Part shown: piece by piece, positions 45,751 through 55,996 of the stretch
How the letters are laid out: each line of letters starts with the position of its first letter
How positions within the stretch are numbered: position 1 is the stretch's first letter
Origin: Hydrotalea sandarakina
GTDB lineage: Bacteria > Bacteroidota > Bacteroidia > Chitinophagales > Chitinophagaceae
Reading direction: 5' to 3'
DNA: 64,000 nucleotides
Assembly (NCBI RefSeq): GCF_003254115.1
Contig: NZ_QKZV01000010.1
Coordinates: 1 to 64,000, forward strand
Position numbers and translations under genes: made by a program
The notes under the pieces: generated by a model
Seen by the model: only the letters and a program-made list of their open reading frames with translations
The model's database searches: none
Told to the model about the DNA's origin: nothing

Positions 45751-46431
45751 ATGAAACTGCTAATTATTGAAGATGAAGTGAATTTGAATACAACCATTGC
45801 TAGTTTTCTAACGGCGGCAGGTTATTTATGTGAAACTGTTTCAAATTTTAAAGATGCTATTGAAAAAATAGATTTATACGAATATGATTGTATCATTCTG
45901 GATATCATGTTGCCCGATGGGTCGGGATTGGAACTATTGCGGTATTTGAAATTGAATAAAAAAAATGATGGTGTTATTATCATTTCTGCAAAAGATTCTT
46001 TAGATGATAAACTAACAGGTTTACAATTAGGCGCTGATGATTACTTAACAAAACCTTTTCATTTACCCGAATTAGCTATGCGTGTTGCGGCTATTATCCG
46101 TAGAAAAAAAATGGATGGGCACAATGTTATAAACATAGATGAATGGTTGTATATAGATACCATAGCGCAACGCGTTACTATTCACAATGCAGCAATAGAG
46201 CTAACGCAAAAAGAATATCAGTTACTACTTTTTTTTGTTGTTAATAAAAATAGGATACTTTCTAAAAGCGCCATTGCCCAGCATTTATGGGGTGACGATA
46301 TGGATTTGGCCGATCATTATGATTTTATTTATACGCACATTAAAAATCTTAGAAAGAAAATCTTATCAGCCGGTGGTGAAGATTGTATTCGTTCAATATA
46401 TGGTGCCGGCTATAAATTCCAAGTAAACTAG
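45751..46431 (+). CDS. OmpR/PhoB-family response regulator
   Basis: A 226-residue regulator. The receiver domain (about 1-115) has D51 in CIILDIMLPDGSG and the conserved Lys in DDYLTKPF. The winged-helix DNA-binding domain (about 125-224) has ELTQKEYQLLLFF and YDFIYTHIKNLRKKI. It is paired with the kinase starting at 46460. Position before an RND efflux set suggests it controls that set (inference). Confidence 0.94.
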   Translation: MKLLIIEDEVNLNTTIASFLTAAGYLCETVSNFKDAIEKIDLYEYDCIILDIMLPDGSGLELLRYLKLNKKNDGVIIISAKDSLDDKLTGLQLGADDYLTKPFHLPELAMRVAAIIRRKKMDGHNVINIDEWLYIDTIAQRVTIHNAAIELTQKEYQLLLFFVVNKNRILSKSAIAQHLWGDDMDLADHYDFIYTHIKNLRKKILSAGGEDCIRSIYGAGYKFQVN

Positions 46432-46459
46432 TAGCTTTTTTTTGAATGAAATCATTACC

Positions 46460-47728
46460 ATGAAATCTTTTGCAACATATCAACGCTTAAATACGTATAT
46501 AGCTATTTTAATTTTTTTATTGGGCAGCATTGCTTTTTACGGAGTGTTGCAGTATGTTTTGTTACGCCAATTAGATGATAGCCTGAAAGCTGAAAAACAG
46601 GAAATTTCTGATTATGTTCAAAAATACCATCAGCTACCTGTTATTCAAAATACAAAAAATCAATGGGTTATAATTGATAGCAATGCGCACACATTCGCTA
46701 ATCAAAAATTTAGAACTATAAAATTATACAATACCATTGAACAAGAAATGCAAGAAGTGCGTCAATTAAGCTTCGCATTAGCAATAAACAATCAACAATA
46801 TTTTGTTCAGGTAAATAAGTCGCAGGCAGAAACAGAAGATTTGTTGCAATTGATTGCCATATTGGCTTTTAGCATGATTGCTTTGCTTTTGGTATTAAAT
46901 TATTTTGTGAATAGAAAATTGGTTAACAAATTATTCAAGCCTTTTCAAAAAACAATATCAGCCATTCAGGCATATAAAATAGGTCAAAAAGCCCCTTTGC
47001 AATTACCCGAAAGTTCGTTGGCTGAAATGCATTTACTCAATACCAGCTTAAATGAAATGTCGCAAAGAATATATGTAGAATATCGGTCTTTAAAATCGTT
47101 TACTGAAAATGCAGCCCATGAAATGCAAACCCCGCTTGCTGTTATGCGCTCATTAATTGAAAGCATTATACAGCAAAACAATTTAAATGAACAAGGCTTA
47201 AATCAACTAACTACCATTGACGATAATATTCAAAAATTAATTAAACTGCATCAATCGCTTTTGCTGTTAGCTAAAATTGAAAATAATCAATTTCAACTCA
47301 ATGAAACGGTGGCTATTAATGAAATAATTATTGCTAAATGTGAAGAAAAAAACTCATTTATTGAAACAAAAAATTTACTGCTAAAGTTGGAATTAAATGA
47401 AGTACAACTGCTTTTTCACAGGCAATTAACCGATATGTTAGTGAATAACATGATTAATAATGCCATTCGGTACACACCAGTAAATGGTGAGATAACCATT
47501 CAGCTCAATAAAAATGAACTAATAATATGTAATACCGCATCTGCGGGTAGTTTAGATGCCGAGCAAGTTTTTAAACGTTTTTATAAACCGCAGCAACAAC
47601 AAGAAGGTACCGGCCTGGGGCTTGCTATCGTTAATGAAATTTGCAGGTTAGCTAATTGGCCCATTCGCTATGAATTTCAGAATAATAAACATTGTTTCAT
47701 AGTTCAATTTTTTCAAAAAGTATCATAG
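46460..47728 (+). CDS. Sensor histidine kinase paired with the OmpR-type regulator
   Basis: A 422-residue membrane kinase. Two spans (about 10-32 and 130-155) flank a periplasmic domain of about 100 residues. HAMP-like helices lead to the HisKA box TENAAHEMQTPLAVMRSLI, and the HATPase_c domain has NNMINNAIRYTPVNG and GTGLGLAIVNEI. The ATG at 46460 is preferred over a TTG six codons upstream. The stop is 2 bp from the TolC-like start, so the kinase and pump genes form one transcript. Confidence 0.92.
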   Translation: MKSFATYQRLNTYIAILIFLLGSIAFYGVLQYVLLRQLDDSLKAEKQEISDYVQKYHQLPVIQNTKNQWVIIDSNAHTFANQKFRTIKLYNTIEQEMQEVRQLSFALAINNQQYFVQVNKSQAETEDLLQLIAILAFSMIALLLVLNYFVNRKLVNKLFKPFQKTISAIQAYKIGQKAPLQLPESSLAEMHLLNTSLNEMSQRIYVEYRSLKSFTENAAHEMQTPLAVMRSLIESIIQQNNLNEQGLNQLTTIDDNIQKLIKLHQSLLLLAKIENNQFQLNETVAINEIIIAKCEEKNSFIETKNLLLKLELNEVQLLFHRQLTDMLVNNMINNAIRYTPVNGEITIQLNKNELIICNTASAGSLDAEQVFKRFYKPQQQQEGTGLGLAIVNEICRLANWPIRYEFQNNKHCFIVQFFQKVS

Positions 47729-47730
47729 CC

Positions 47731-48972
47731 ATGAAAAAAATAGTTTTTCTTTTATTCTTGTTTGCTACTCAACTAAATACGCTTTTTGCACAACAAAAGA
47801 ATCTTGATTTTTTTGTGCAGTCAGCTATACAAAATAGTCCTCTTTTAAAAGATTATCAAAACCAGCAACTCAGTAATTTAATTGATAGTTTAAGAATACA
47901 TGCATTGTATAAGCCACAAATTAATGCCGTAAGTGTCAATACTTATGCGCCTTCTTACCAAGGTTGGGGATATGATGGTGCTATAACCAATGGTGCAAAT
48001 TTCGGACAGCAAATAACGTTTAATCAGTTGTTGATTGGGAAAGCAAACATGAATAATCAACAACAAGCTATACAGTTGTTAAATCAAAGCTTGCAAGTTG
48101 CAGGAAAAATTACTGAACAAGATATTACTAAAGCCATCACTGCACAATATATTACGGCTTATGGTACTCAACAACAAATTCAATTTAATCAGGAGTTAGT
48201 TAATCTGTTAAAAAAAGAACAGGTAATTCTTACAAAACTAACAGAATCGGGTATTTATAAACAAACGGATTACTTAAGCTTTTTAGTTACTATTCAACAA
48301 CAAGATTTATTAGTGCATCAGCTGCAATTACAATTTAAAAATGATTATGGGGTATTGAATTATTTGTGCGGGTTAACTGATACTTCCGGTGTAGTACTGG
48401 AAAATCCAAATATTCATTTGGTAGTTACGCCGGAAATAGAGCAAACTGTGTTTTATCAAAATTTTTTTCTAGATAGCTTAAAACTAAAAAACAGTGATGC
48501 TCAAATTGATTTCAGCTATCGCCCAAAAGTTAGTTTGTATGCAGATGCGGGATATTTGTCTTCCTTTTCTTATCAGGCATATAAAAACTTTGGTAACAGT
48601 TTTGGTTTGTCGGTAGTATGGCCTATTTATGATGGAAAGCAAAGAAAAATGAAGCACGATAAAATTGCTATAGCCGAACAAACACGGCAACAATATCGTA
48701 ACTATTTTAAGTCACAGTTTCAACAACAAATTGCCTTATTAACACAACAATTACATTCTGTTGAACAACTTATTCAGGAGTATAATACGCAAATAAAATA
48801 CAGTCAAACACTTATTGAAGCCAATAGGAAACTGCTGCAAACCGGTGATGTTATTATGCCAACTTATATTTTGGCTATTAGCAACTATTTGAATGCAAAA
48901 AACCTAATTACTCAGAATACCATTAGTAAAATGCAAATCATTAACCAAATTAATTATTGGAATAGAAACTAA
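47731..48972 (+). CDS. TolC-family outer-membrane channel of the RND pump
   Basis: A 413-residue outer-membrane efflux protein. A signal peptide (1-20, ending NTLFAQ) is followed by two OEP repeats with Gln-rich helices (QQQIQFNQELVNLLKKEQ; QQQIALLTQQLHSVEQ). It is somewhat shorter than typical TolC. The ATG at 47731, 2 bp after the kinase stop, starts with the signal peptide; the longer frame from a TTG inside the kinase gene is rejected. Confidence 0.88.
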   Translation: MKKIVFLLFLFATQLNTLFAQQKNLDFFVQSAIQNSPLLKDYQNQQLSNLIDSLRIHALYKPQINAVSVNTYAPSYQGWGYDGAITNGANFGQQITFNQLLIGKANMNNQQQAIQLLNQSLQVAGKITEQDITKAITAQYITAYGTQQQIQFNQELVNLLKKEQVILTKLTESGIYKQTDYLSFLVTIQQQDLLVHQLQLQFKNDYGVLNYLCGLTDTSGVVLENPNIHLVVTPEIEQTVFYQNFFLDSLKLKNSDAQIDFSYRPKVSLYADAGYLSSFSYQAYKNFGNSFGLSVVWPIYDGKQRKMKHDKIAIAEQTRQQYRNYFKSQFQQQIALLTQQLHSVEQLIQEYNTQIKYSQTLIEANRKLLQTGDVIMPTYILAISNYLNAKNLITQNTISKMQIINQINYWNRN

Positions 48973-48978
48973 CATATT

Positions 48979-49932
48979 ATGGTCCAAAAAAAATATTTTT
49001 CTTTAGTTTGTTTTTTGCTCACTTCGTTTTTATATGCTTGTAATAACAAGGCAGGAAATGCGAATGCCAATAATGCATCCGATCTGGTTGCAACAGGTAC
49101 ACCCGTAACAATTACCCATCCGGTAAAAGGTTTAATGCAGGAAGCAGTTACTTTAAATGCTGTTTCTGCTTTTTTATTAAAAAGTTTTGTGAAAGCAAAT
49201 GCCAATGGCTATTTATACAAAGTGAATATTCATTTAGGGCAATATGTGCAACGTGGTGAACCTTTATTTGTGATTACTACGAAAGAAGCAAAAGCAATAG
49301 GCAATACCATTAATCAATTAGATACAACTTTAAACTTTTCCGGTAATATTATTATTCATGCGCCGGCTAATGGTTATATAACACAATTAAATTATCATGC
49401 AGGCGATTATGTGTTAGATGGAGAACCATTGGCAGCAATAACTGACAATCGAAGTTTCGTTTTCTTATTAGATCTTCCCTATGAACTAAAACCCTATTTG
49501 CCACAAAACCAATATGTAAACTTATTATTACCCGATGGTACTCAATTAAACGGTACAGTCGGTGCACCGTTACCAACAGTTGATCCTGCTTCACAAACGC
49601 AGAGCTATATTATTCATGTAAACACCAGTAAGCAAATACCCGAAAATCTTATTGCCAAACTACATTGGATTAAAGTGCAAAAAACCAATTCCATATCATT
49701 ACCTAAAGCTGCTGTTTTGAGTGATGAGGTGCAAAGTAATTTTTGGGTAATGAAAATGATTGATAGTGTAACCGCAGTCAAAGTGCCCATTCAACGGGGT
49801 ATTGAAAATAATGAGGCAGTTGAAATTATAACCCCTGTTTTTAAAATTACTGATACCATTTTATTAACGGGAAACTATGGATTACCCGATACGGCTAAGG
49901 TTGCAATCAATAATTCACCCCTTAAGCAGTGA
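48979..49932 (+). CDS. RND-pump adaptor (membrane-fusion) lipoprotein
   Basis: A 317-residue periplasmic adaptor. The lipoprotein signal ends SFLYAC (Cys near residue 21), followed by NNKAGNAN. The two lipoyl halves adjoin without a long hairpin (VNIHLGQYVQRGEPLF and IIHAPANGYITQLNYHAGDYV), giving a short adaptor. A beta-barrel and membrane-proximal region complete it. It lies 6 bp after the TolC-like gene and 79 bp before the RND gene. Confidence 0.88.
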   Translation: MVQKKYFSLVCFLLTSFLYACNNKAGNANANNASDLVATGTPVTITHPVKGLMQEAVTLNAVSAFLLKSFVKANANGYLYKVNIHLGQYVQRGEPLFVITTKEAKAIGNTINQLDTTLNFSGNIIIHAPANGYITQLNYHAGDYVLDGEPLAAITDNRSFVFLLDLPYELKPYLPQNQYVNLLLPDGTQLNGTVGAPLPTVDPASQTQSYIIHVNTSKQIPENLIAKLHWIKVQKTNSISLPKAAVLSDEVQSNFWVMKMIDSVTAVKVPIQRGIENNEAVEIITPVFKITDTILLTGNYGLPDTAKVAINNSPLKQ

Positions 49933-50011
49933 AATAATGGGTAATGATTTTTTATCCGGTTTGTCAACTACTTTTTTTCGATTTTATGAATGCTAAACTT
50001 GAAATGTTTGA

Positions 50012-53000
50012 ATGAAAAATTTTTTTGTTAAATATAAAAGTCCACTTGCTGTTTTAATGGCCATCATTATAATGGGCGGGCTGTTTGCCTACAGCAAATT
50101 GCAATCATCATTGTTTCCGGAAATAACATTCCCAAAAATTAAAATTATTGCTGATGCAGGACAACAACCGGTGAATAAAATGATGATTACAGTTACCCGT
50201 CAGCTTGAAAATGCCGTTAAGCGTGTACCTGATTTACACATGATTAGAAGTACAACCAGCAGGGGGAGTTGTGAAATATCAGCTTTTTTGAATTGGGATG
50301 CCAATATTGACATTAGTAAACAGAGAATTGAATCGCGTATTGCTGAGGTAATGAATACTTTACCGCCGGGTATTCAAATTACTGTTGAAAGAATGAATCC
50401 TTCAATTCTGCCGGTAATCGGTTATTCCTTAGAAAGCAAACAGCGTTCACCCATTGACATGAAATTAATGGCATTGTATACTATCAAACCTTTTCTTTCG
50501 CAAGTGGATGGTGTTTCTGAAGTACGTGTTATAGGTGGTAAAACAAAGGAATATTGGCTGATTGTGAATACTGATAAAATGTCTTCACTTGGATTAACGC
50601 CCGATTCCGTGAATTATGCCTTAAGCCAAACTAACTTCATTAAATCAAACGGCTATTTAGCCGATTATCATTTATTGTATTTATCCCTAACCGATGCTTC
50701 TGTTATATCGAAAGATCAATTAAAACATATTGTAATTAGTAACAATAGTAAACGCATCGTGCAATTACAAGATATTGCTGATGTAGAAATAAGGGAAGCG
50801 AAGGAATATATAAAAATCAATGCCAATGGTCGTGAAGGTATTTTACTCGCTGTTATTAAACAGCCCAACGCCAATTTAATACAGGTAAGTAATGATATGG
50901 ATGCTAAGCTGAAAGCATTAAGAAAAATTCTTCCTGCTGATGTTACCATACAACCTTATTATGAACAAGCCAATTTTGTGAAAGATGCTATTAAAAGTGT
51001 AAGTGATAGTTTATGGATTGGATTATTACTCGCTATTATCGTGGCCATTATTTTTCTTCGCTCACTTAAAGCCAGTACCGTTATCTTATTTACGATACCC
51101 GTAACAATTCTGTTAACCATTATATGTTTATATGCCATTGGGCAAACCTTGAATATTATGACATTAGGCGCATTAGCCGCTGCTATTGGTTTAATTATTG
51201 ATGATGCCATTGTTGTAGTTGAACAAATTCACCGTACCCATGAAGAACATCCCAATGAACCAACGAATTCGTTGTTGCAAAAAGCAATTCATTATTTATT
51301 CCCCGCTATGTTAGGCTCTTCATTAAGTACGATTGTAATATTTCTACCTTTCGTGTTAATGAGTGGTGTTGCCGGAGCTTACTTTAAAGTAATGACCAAT
51401 ACCATGATTATTACTTTGGTGTGTTCATTTTTTGTAACCTGGTTGTTGTTACCGGTTTTGTATTTGTTGTTTACACGGAATGCTGCTGTAAATGTTGTAG
51501 GTAAAAAATTAAAACAGGGGCATGAAGTAAAGCAGCAAAAATGGGTGGGTTTCTTCATTCGTAAACCTTACATCAGTATTTTATTTATTTTAATTTTAGG
51601 TGCTTCTATATATATCGTATTCCCAAAACTGGAAACCGGTTTTTTACCTGAGATGGATGAAGGGAGCATTGTTTTAGATTACAGTTCACCCCCCGGTACA
51701 TCATTAGAAGAAACCGACCGAATGCTAAGGCAAGTTGAAAAAATTATTGTTCAGGTACCTGAAGTGGAGGCTTATAGCCGAAGAACCGGTACGCAAATGG
51801 GTTTTTTTATTACTGAACCTAACAGGGGTGATTATTTAATACAATTAAAGAAAAATAGGCATAGAACAACCGATGAGGTAATTAATGACATCCGTTTAAA
51901 AATTGAAGCAACGCAACCGGCTTTGCGTATAGATTTTGGGCAGGTAATTACTGATATGCTGGGTGATTTAATGACTTCTGTACAACCCATTGAAGTGAAA
52001 ATTTTTGGAAATGATCAATCAAAATTGCAAGAATTATCGCGTAATGTTGCGGCGGTATTAAATACGGTTAAAGGCACTGCCGATGTTTTTGATGGTATTG
52101 TAATTGCCGGCCCCTCAGTAATTGTTACACCCAACTATACTGCATTGGCGCAATATGGCATTACGCCTGCAAGTTTTCAGTTTCAGTTGCAAAGTGCTTT
52201 AGAAGGAAATATAGTGGGCAGTGTGTATGATAAGGAACAACTAAGCAATATCCGATTTATATACCCAAACAGTGCTAAACTTTCAATAGCACAGGTAAAG
52301 CAAACATTGGTTTTCCTTCCCAATGGCAAAAGAATTCCCATAACACAGTTGGCCACGGTTTCTTTAAGTAGTGGTGATGCAGAAATACAAAGGGAAAACT
52401 TGCAAAATATGGGCGTTGTTACTGCACGGTTAGATAACCGTGATTTGGGTAGTACCATGCAAGAAATTCAGCAAAAGGTAGCTGCTCAAGTTGCTTTGCC
52501 ACAAGGATATTTTATTAGTTATGGCGGTGCCTATGCCGAACAGCAGCAATCGTTTAAAGAACTATTGGTTATACTAATCACAGCCAGCTTGTTGGTATTT
52601 GGAGTAATTTTATTCTTATTCAGAGATGTAAGAATTGCACTAATCATCATTCTGGTAGCAGTACTTGGAATTAGTGGAAGTTACTTGGCTTTATATTTTA
52701 CACACACACCTTTGAATGTAGGTAGTTATACCGGGTTGATTATGATTGTGGGTATTATTGGTGAGAATGCTATTTTCACTTATCTGCAATTTCGCGATTC
52801 ATTAAAAGGAAATAGCAGTACTAATAGAGTAGATGAAGCTATTATCTATTCTATATCTACACGGTTACGTCCCAAATTAATGACTGCATTGGGCGCTATT
52901 ATTGCATTAACACCATTAGCCATGGGAATTGGTACCGGGGCACAAATGCATCAACCCTTAGCCATTGCAGTAATAGGTGGGTTTATTGTAGCATTACCTT

Positions 53001-53098
53001 TATTATTAATTGTATTGCCTAGTTTGCTGCACCTTTTATATAAAAACAGTAAAATCACTGATAGTCTGAGTGCAGCAGATAAAACTGCAGAGGGTTAA
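50012..53098 (+). CDS. RND-family efflux transporter, inner-membrane subunit
   Basis: A 1028-residue proton-driven exporter with the usual twelve-span layout and two large periplasmic loops. The N-terminal span (KSPLAVLMAIIIMGGLFAYS) and the fourth-span relay GLIIDDAIVVVEQIH, with two adjacent aspartates, are clear. The second half mirrors this (VGIIGENAIFTYLQF). The paired aspartates favour organic-compound efflux over the heavy-metal CusA pattern, but the substrate cannot be deduced. It ends the two-component/TolC/adaptor/RND unit, followed by a strong hairpin. Confidence 0.93.
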   Translation: MKNFFVKYKSPLAVLMAIIIMGGLFAYSKLQSSLFPEITFPKIKIIADAGQQPVNKMMITVTRQLENAVKRVPDLHMIRSTTSRGSCEISAFLNWDANIDISKQRIESRIAEVMNTLPPGIQITVERMNPSILPVIGYSLESKQRSPIDMKLMALYTIKPFLSQVDGVSEVRVIGGKTKEYWLIVNTDKMSSLGLTPDSVNYALSQTNFIKSNGYLADYHLLYLSLTDASVISKDQLKHIVISNNSKRIVQLQDIADVEIREAKEYIKINANGREGILLAVIKQPNANLIQVSNDMDAKLKALRKILPADVTIQPYYEQANFVKDAIKSVSDSLWIGLLLAIIVAIIFLRSLKASTVILFTIPVTILLTIICLYAIGQTLNIMTLGALAAAIGLIIDDAIVVVEQIHRTHEEHPNEPTNSLLQKAIHYLFPAMLGSSLSTIVIFLPFVLMSGVAGAYFKVMTNTMIITLVCSFFVTWLLLPVLYLLFTRNAAVNVVGKKLKQGHEVKQQKWVGFFIRKPYISILFILILGASIYIVFPKLETGFLPEMDEGSIVLDYSSPPGTSLEETDRMLRQVEKIIVQVPEVEAYSRRTGTQMGFFITEPNRGDYLIQLKKNRHRTTDEVINDIRLKIEATQPALRIDFGQVITDMLGDLMTSVQPIEVKIFGNDQSKLQELSRNVAAVLNTVKGTADVFDGIVIAGPSVIVTPNYTALAQYGITPASFQFQLQSALEGNIVGSVYDKEQLSNIRFIYPNSAKLSIAQVKQTLVFLPNGKRIPITQLATVSLSSGDAEIQRENLQNMGVVTARLDNRDLGSTMQEIQQKVAAQVALPQGYFISYGGAYAEQQQSFKELLVILITASLLVFGVILFLFRDVRIALIIILVAVLGISGSYLALYFTHTPLNVGSYTGLIMIVGIIGENAIFTYLQFRDSLKGNSSTNRVDEAIIYSISTRLRPKLMTALGAIIALTPLAMGIGTGAQMHQPLAIAVIGGFIVALPLLLIVLPSLLHLLYKNSKITDSLSAADKTAEG

Positions 53099-53123
53099 GT
53101 AAAAATACACATTGCAATTAAAT

Positions 53124-53155
53124 AAATAAGCCTGCAGTTTATTGCAGGCTTATTT
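53124..53155. terminator. Bidirectional terminator between the RND gene and typA
   Basis: A perfect 13-bp stem, AAATAAGCCTGCA (53124-53136) with TGCAGGCTTATTT (53143-53155), has a 6-nt loop. It sits between convergent genes and can serve both. Confidence 0.8.
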
Positions 53156-53181
53156 GAGTTTTATTGTATTAAAAAGATGGG

Positions 53182-54993
53182 TTAATCTACTTCAGCACCC
53201 ATTCTTTTACTTACTTTTTTTCTTTCTTCTTCATCTAAAATAACCTTACGCATTCTAATGTGTTTGGGTGTTACTTCAATACATTCATCTTGTTGAATAT
53301 ATTCCATGCATTCTTCTAAGGTCATTTCAATTTTAGGGGTAATGCGAACGCTATCATCACTTCCGCTGGCACGGTGATTCGTTAATTTTTTTGCTTCTAT
53401 GGCATTCACATTCAAATCGCCGGGTTTAATATGTTCAGCAATAATTTGTCCTGCATAAACCTCTTCTCCCGGATCAATAAAAAAGCGGCCTCTGTCTTGT
53501 AATTTATCAATTGAGTAAGCGGTTGTTGTTCCACCAAATTTTGCAATTAATACGCCATTATTGCGGCCGGGTATTGTTCCTTTCCAGGGTTTGTATTCGC
53601 TAAAGCGATGGGCCATTACAGCTTCACCTGCTGTGCCTGTTAGCATTTGTGAACGTAAACCAATCAAGCCTCTTGACGGTATTTCAAATTCAAGGTGCTG
53701 CATTTCACCTTTACTTTCCATCACCAACATTTCACCTTTACGTTGTGTTACAAGGTCAATAACTTTTCCGCTAAACTCTGATGGAACATCTACTACTAAA
53801 ATTTCATAGGGCTCATGTTTTTTGCCATCAATGGTTTTTACCAATACTTGCGGATTACCCACTGTTAACTCATAACCTTCACGACGCATGGTTTCAATAA
53901 GTACACCTAAATGCAGAATACCACGACCGTAAACCAAAAAGCTATCGGCACTATCGGTATCTTCTACTTTTAATGCCAGGTTTTTCTCGGTTTCTTTCAT
54001 TAAGCGATCGCGTAAATGGCGTGAGGTTACAAATTTTCCATCCTTTCCAAAAAAAGGTGAGTTGTTAATGCTGAATAACATGCTCATGGTAGGCTCATCT
54101 ACACTAATAATAGGCAGTGCTTCAGGATTTTCAGCATCGGCAATGGTATCACCAATATTAAAATCTTCTAAGCCAACTACAGCACATAAATCGCCACATA
54201 CCACTTCACTTACTTTGCGCTTACCCATTCCCTCAAAAACATACAGTTCTTTTACTTTATTTTTTTTGATGGAACCATCGGCTTGTACTAAAGCAATTTG
54301 TTGGTTTTCTTTAATACTGCCGCGAGTTACTTTTCCAATAGCTATACGGCCAAGGAATGAAGAGTAATCTAATGAAGTTATTTGCAGTTGTAAAGGACCT
54401 TCTTGTACTGTTGGCGGAGGAACAAATTTTAAAATACCATCCATTAATGGGGTAATATCTTCACTGGGTGTTAAGCTATCATTAAACCACCCGTTTTTTC
54501 CACTGCCATAAAAAGTGGGGAAGTTGAGTTGTTCTTCTGTAGCATCCAAATTAAAAAACAGCTCAAAAACTGCATCATGTACCTCATCGGGGCGGCAGTT
54601 GGGTTTATCTACTTTATTAATTACTACAATGGGATGCAAGTTTAATTGTAATGCTTTTTGCAAAACAAAGCGGGTTTGCGGCATGGGGCCTTCAAAGGCA
54701 TCTACCAGCAAAATAACACCGTCGGCCATTTTTAATACCCTTTCTACTTCACCACCAAAATCACTGTGTCCGGGGGTATCAATTACATTAATTTTTACAT
54801 CTTTATAGGTAACAGCTGCATTTTTGCTAAAAATGGTAATACCTCTTTCACGTTCTAAATCATTGCTGTCCATAATCAGTTCTCCGGTTTCCTGATTATC
54901 TCTAAATACCTTGGTAGCATGTAAAATACGGTCCACTAAGGTCGTTTTTCCATGGTCAACGTGGGCAATGATGGCAATATTCCTAATATCCAT
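53182..54993 (-). CDS. typA: Ribosome-associated GTPase TypA/BipA
   Basis: A translational GTPase that helps ribosome assembly and stress adaptation. The 603-residue protein shows G1 AHVDHGKTTLVD, G2/RGITI in ERERGITIFSK, G3 DTPGHSDF, G4 NKVDKP, then the EF-G-like domains and the unique C-terminal domain (TPKIEMTLEECMEYIQQDE). Start ATG at 54993 is clear. An exact TACCTTTG (55018-55011, minus strand) lies 17 bp upstream and may be its -7 element; no good -33 partner is seen. Confidence 0.96.
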   Translation of the reverse strand: MDIRNIAIIAHVDHGKTTLVDRILHATKVFRDNQETGELIMDSNDLERERGITIFSKNAAVTYKDVKINVIDTPGHSDFGGEVERVLKMADGVILLVDAFEGPMPQTRFVLQKALQLNLHPIVVINKVDKPNCRPDEVHDAVFELFFNLDATEEQLNFPTFYGSGKNGWFNDSLTPSEDITPLMDGILKFVPPPTVQEGPLQLQITSLDYSSFLGRIAIGKVTRGSIKENQQIALVQADGSIKKNKVKELYVFEGMGKRKVSEVVCGDLCAVVGLEDFNIGDTIADAENPEALPIISVDEPTMSMLFSINNSPFFGKDGKFVTSRHLRDRLMKETEKNLALKVEDTDSADSFLVYGRGILHLGVLIETMRREGYELTVGNPQVLVKTIDGKKHEPYEILVVDVPSEFSGKVIDLVTQRKGEMLVMESKGEMQHLEFEIPSRGLIGLRSQMLTGTAGEAVMAHRFSEYKPWKGTIPGRNNGVLIAKFGGTTTAYSIDKLQDRGRFFIDPGEEVYAGQIIAEHIKPGDLNVNAIEAKKLTNHRASGSDDSVRITPKIEMTLEECMEYIQQDECIEVTPKHIRMRKVILDEEERKKVSKRMGAEVD

Positions 54994-55107
54994 AAAAAAA
55001 TTTAAGGCTGCAAAGGTAAGGTTTTACTGTGGCTTTATTGCTATGAATGTTTTTTGTTAACCTGTTGTTAATGCGGAAATCCTTAACTTTATAAAAAATT
55101 GTTATTA

Positions 55108-55992
55108 ATGCGTTGGATAGTTGTATTACTTTTTTGTACGGTAGGTTTTGCTTTTATTACTCAAAAAAACAGTGGAAATGGCAATAAATTAACTACACCC
55201 CCCGGTACAGTTTTAATAAAACCCGGTTTGTATATAGATGCCTATGAAATAAGTGTAGGCAATTGGAAGGATTATACCGAGGGATGGTTACTGGCACACG
55301 AAAATGATACCGCCACTTATCAATCCATGCTCCCCGATTCATTGGTTTGGGTTTCTTATAGGCAGCATAGTGAAGAATTTATTGAAACCTATTACAGAGG
55401 TAATAGTTACAATAGTTATCCCATAGTAGGCATTAGTTACGAACAGGCACAGGCATTTTGCAATTGGCGTACAGAAAGAGTAAATGAATTATTGGCGCGT
55501 ATGCCCAATGCCCCTTTTAGAAGTGTTACCTACCGATTGCCAACTGAGGCTGAATGGGAAATGGCAGCCAGTGGTAAATTAGATTCCATTAAATTTCCGT
55601 ATGGCTATCCGGGCGTTTACACCGCTCACAAAAATGATTCTGTAAAAAACTTTAATTGTCGCTATCCCGACGATGATTCCTTGCATGTAGGGCAACGTGA
55701 TATTATGCCTGTTAATTTTTCTATTCCCAATCAATATGGTGTATATAACATGATTGGTAATGTTGGTGAAATGATTGCAGAAAAAGGTGTTGCCAAAGGC
55801 GGACATTATGATTTGCCCTTAGCTTATTGTACCATTAAAGAACGCATGTCATACAAAAACCCCAACCGCTGGCTGGGGTTTCGTTGTGTTTGCGAAGTAG
55901 AAACTGCAGCACCTTTTAAAGGGAAAAATACGAAGCCTAAAAAAGGTAAATCAGTAAAAGGGTTTGAACAAGCAAACCAGGAAAAAGAGTAA
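55108..55992 (+). CDS. Secreted SUMF1/FGE-fold protein, probably non-catalytic
   Basis: A 294-residue protein with an N-terminal signal or anchor (1-19) and a formylglycine-generating-enzyme (SUMF1) fold: AYEISVGNWKDY, YPIVGISYEQAQAFCNWR, YRLPTEAEWEMAASG, NMIGNVGEMI and WLGFRC. In human FGE the catalytic cysteines are in GGSYMC-x4-C; here the aligned stretch is GGHYDLPLAYC, so the first is Leu236 and only C241 remains. It is therefore unlikely to oxidise sulfatase cysteines. It may be structural, like the GldJ/GldK group. The basic tail (KGKNTKPKKGK) is unusual. ATG at 55108 is preferred over a TTG three codons upstream. Confidence 0.82.
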   Translation: MRWIVVLLFCTVGFAFITQKNSGNGNKLTTPPGTVLIKPGLYIDAYEISVGNWKDYTEGWLLAHENDTATYQSMLPDSLVWVSYRQHSEEFIETYYRGNSYNSYPIVGISYEQAQAFCNWRTERVNELLARMPNAPFRSVTYRLPTEAEWEMAASGKLDSIKFPYGYPGVYTAHKNDSVKNFNCRYPDDDSLHVGQRDIMPVNFSIPNQYGVYNMIGNVGEMIAEKGVAKGGHYDLPLAYCTIKERMSYKNPNRWLGFRCVCEVETAAPFKGKNTKPKKGKSVKGFEQANQEKE

Positions 55993-55996
55993 GGTT

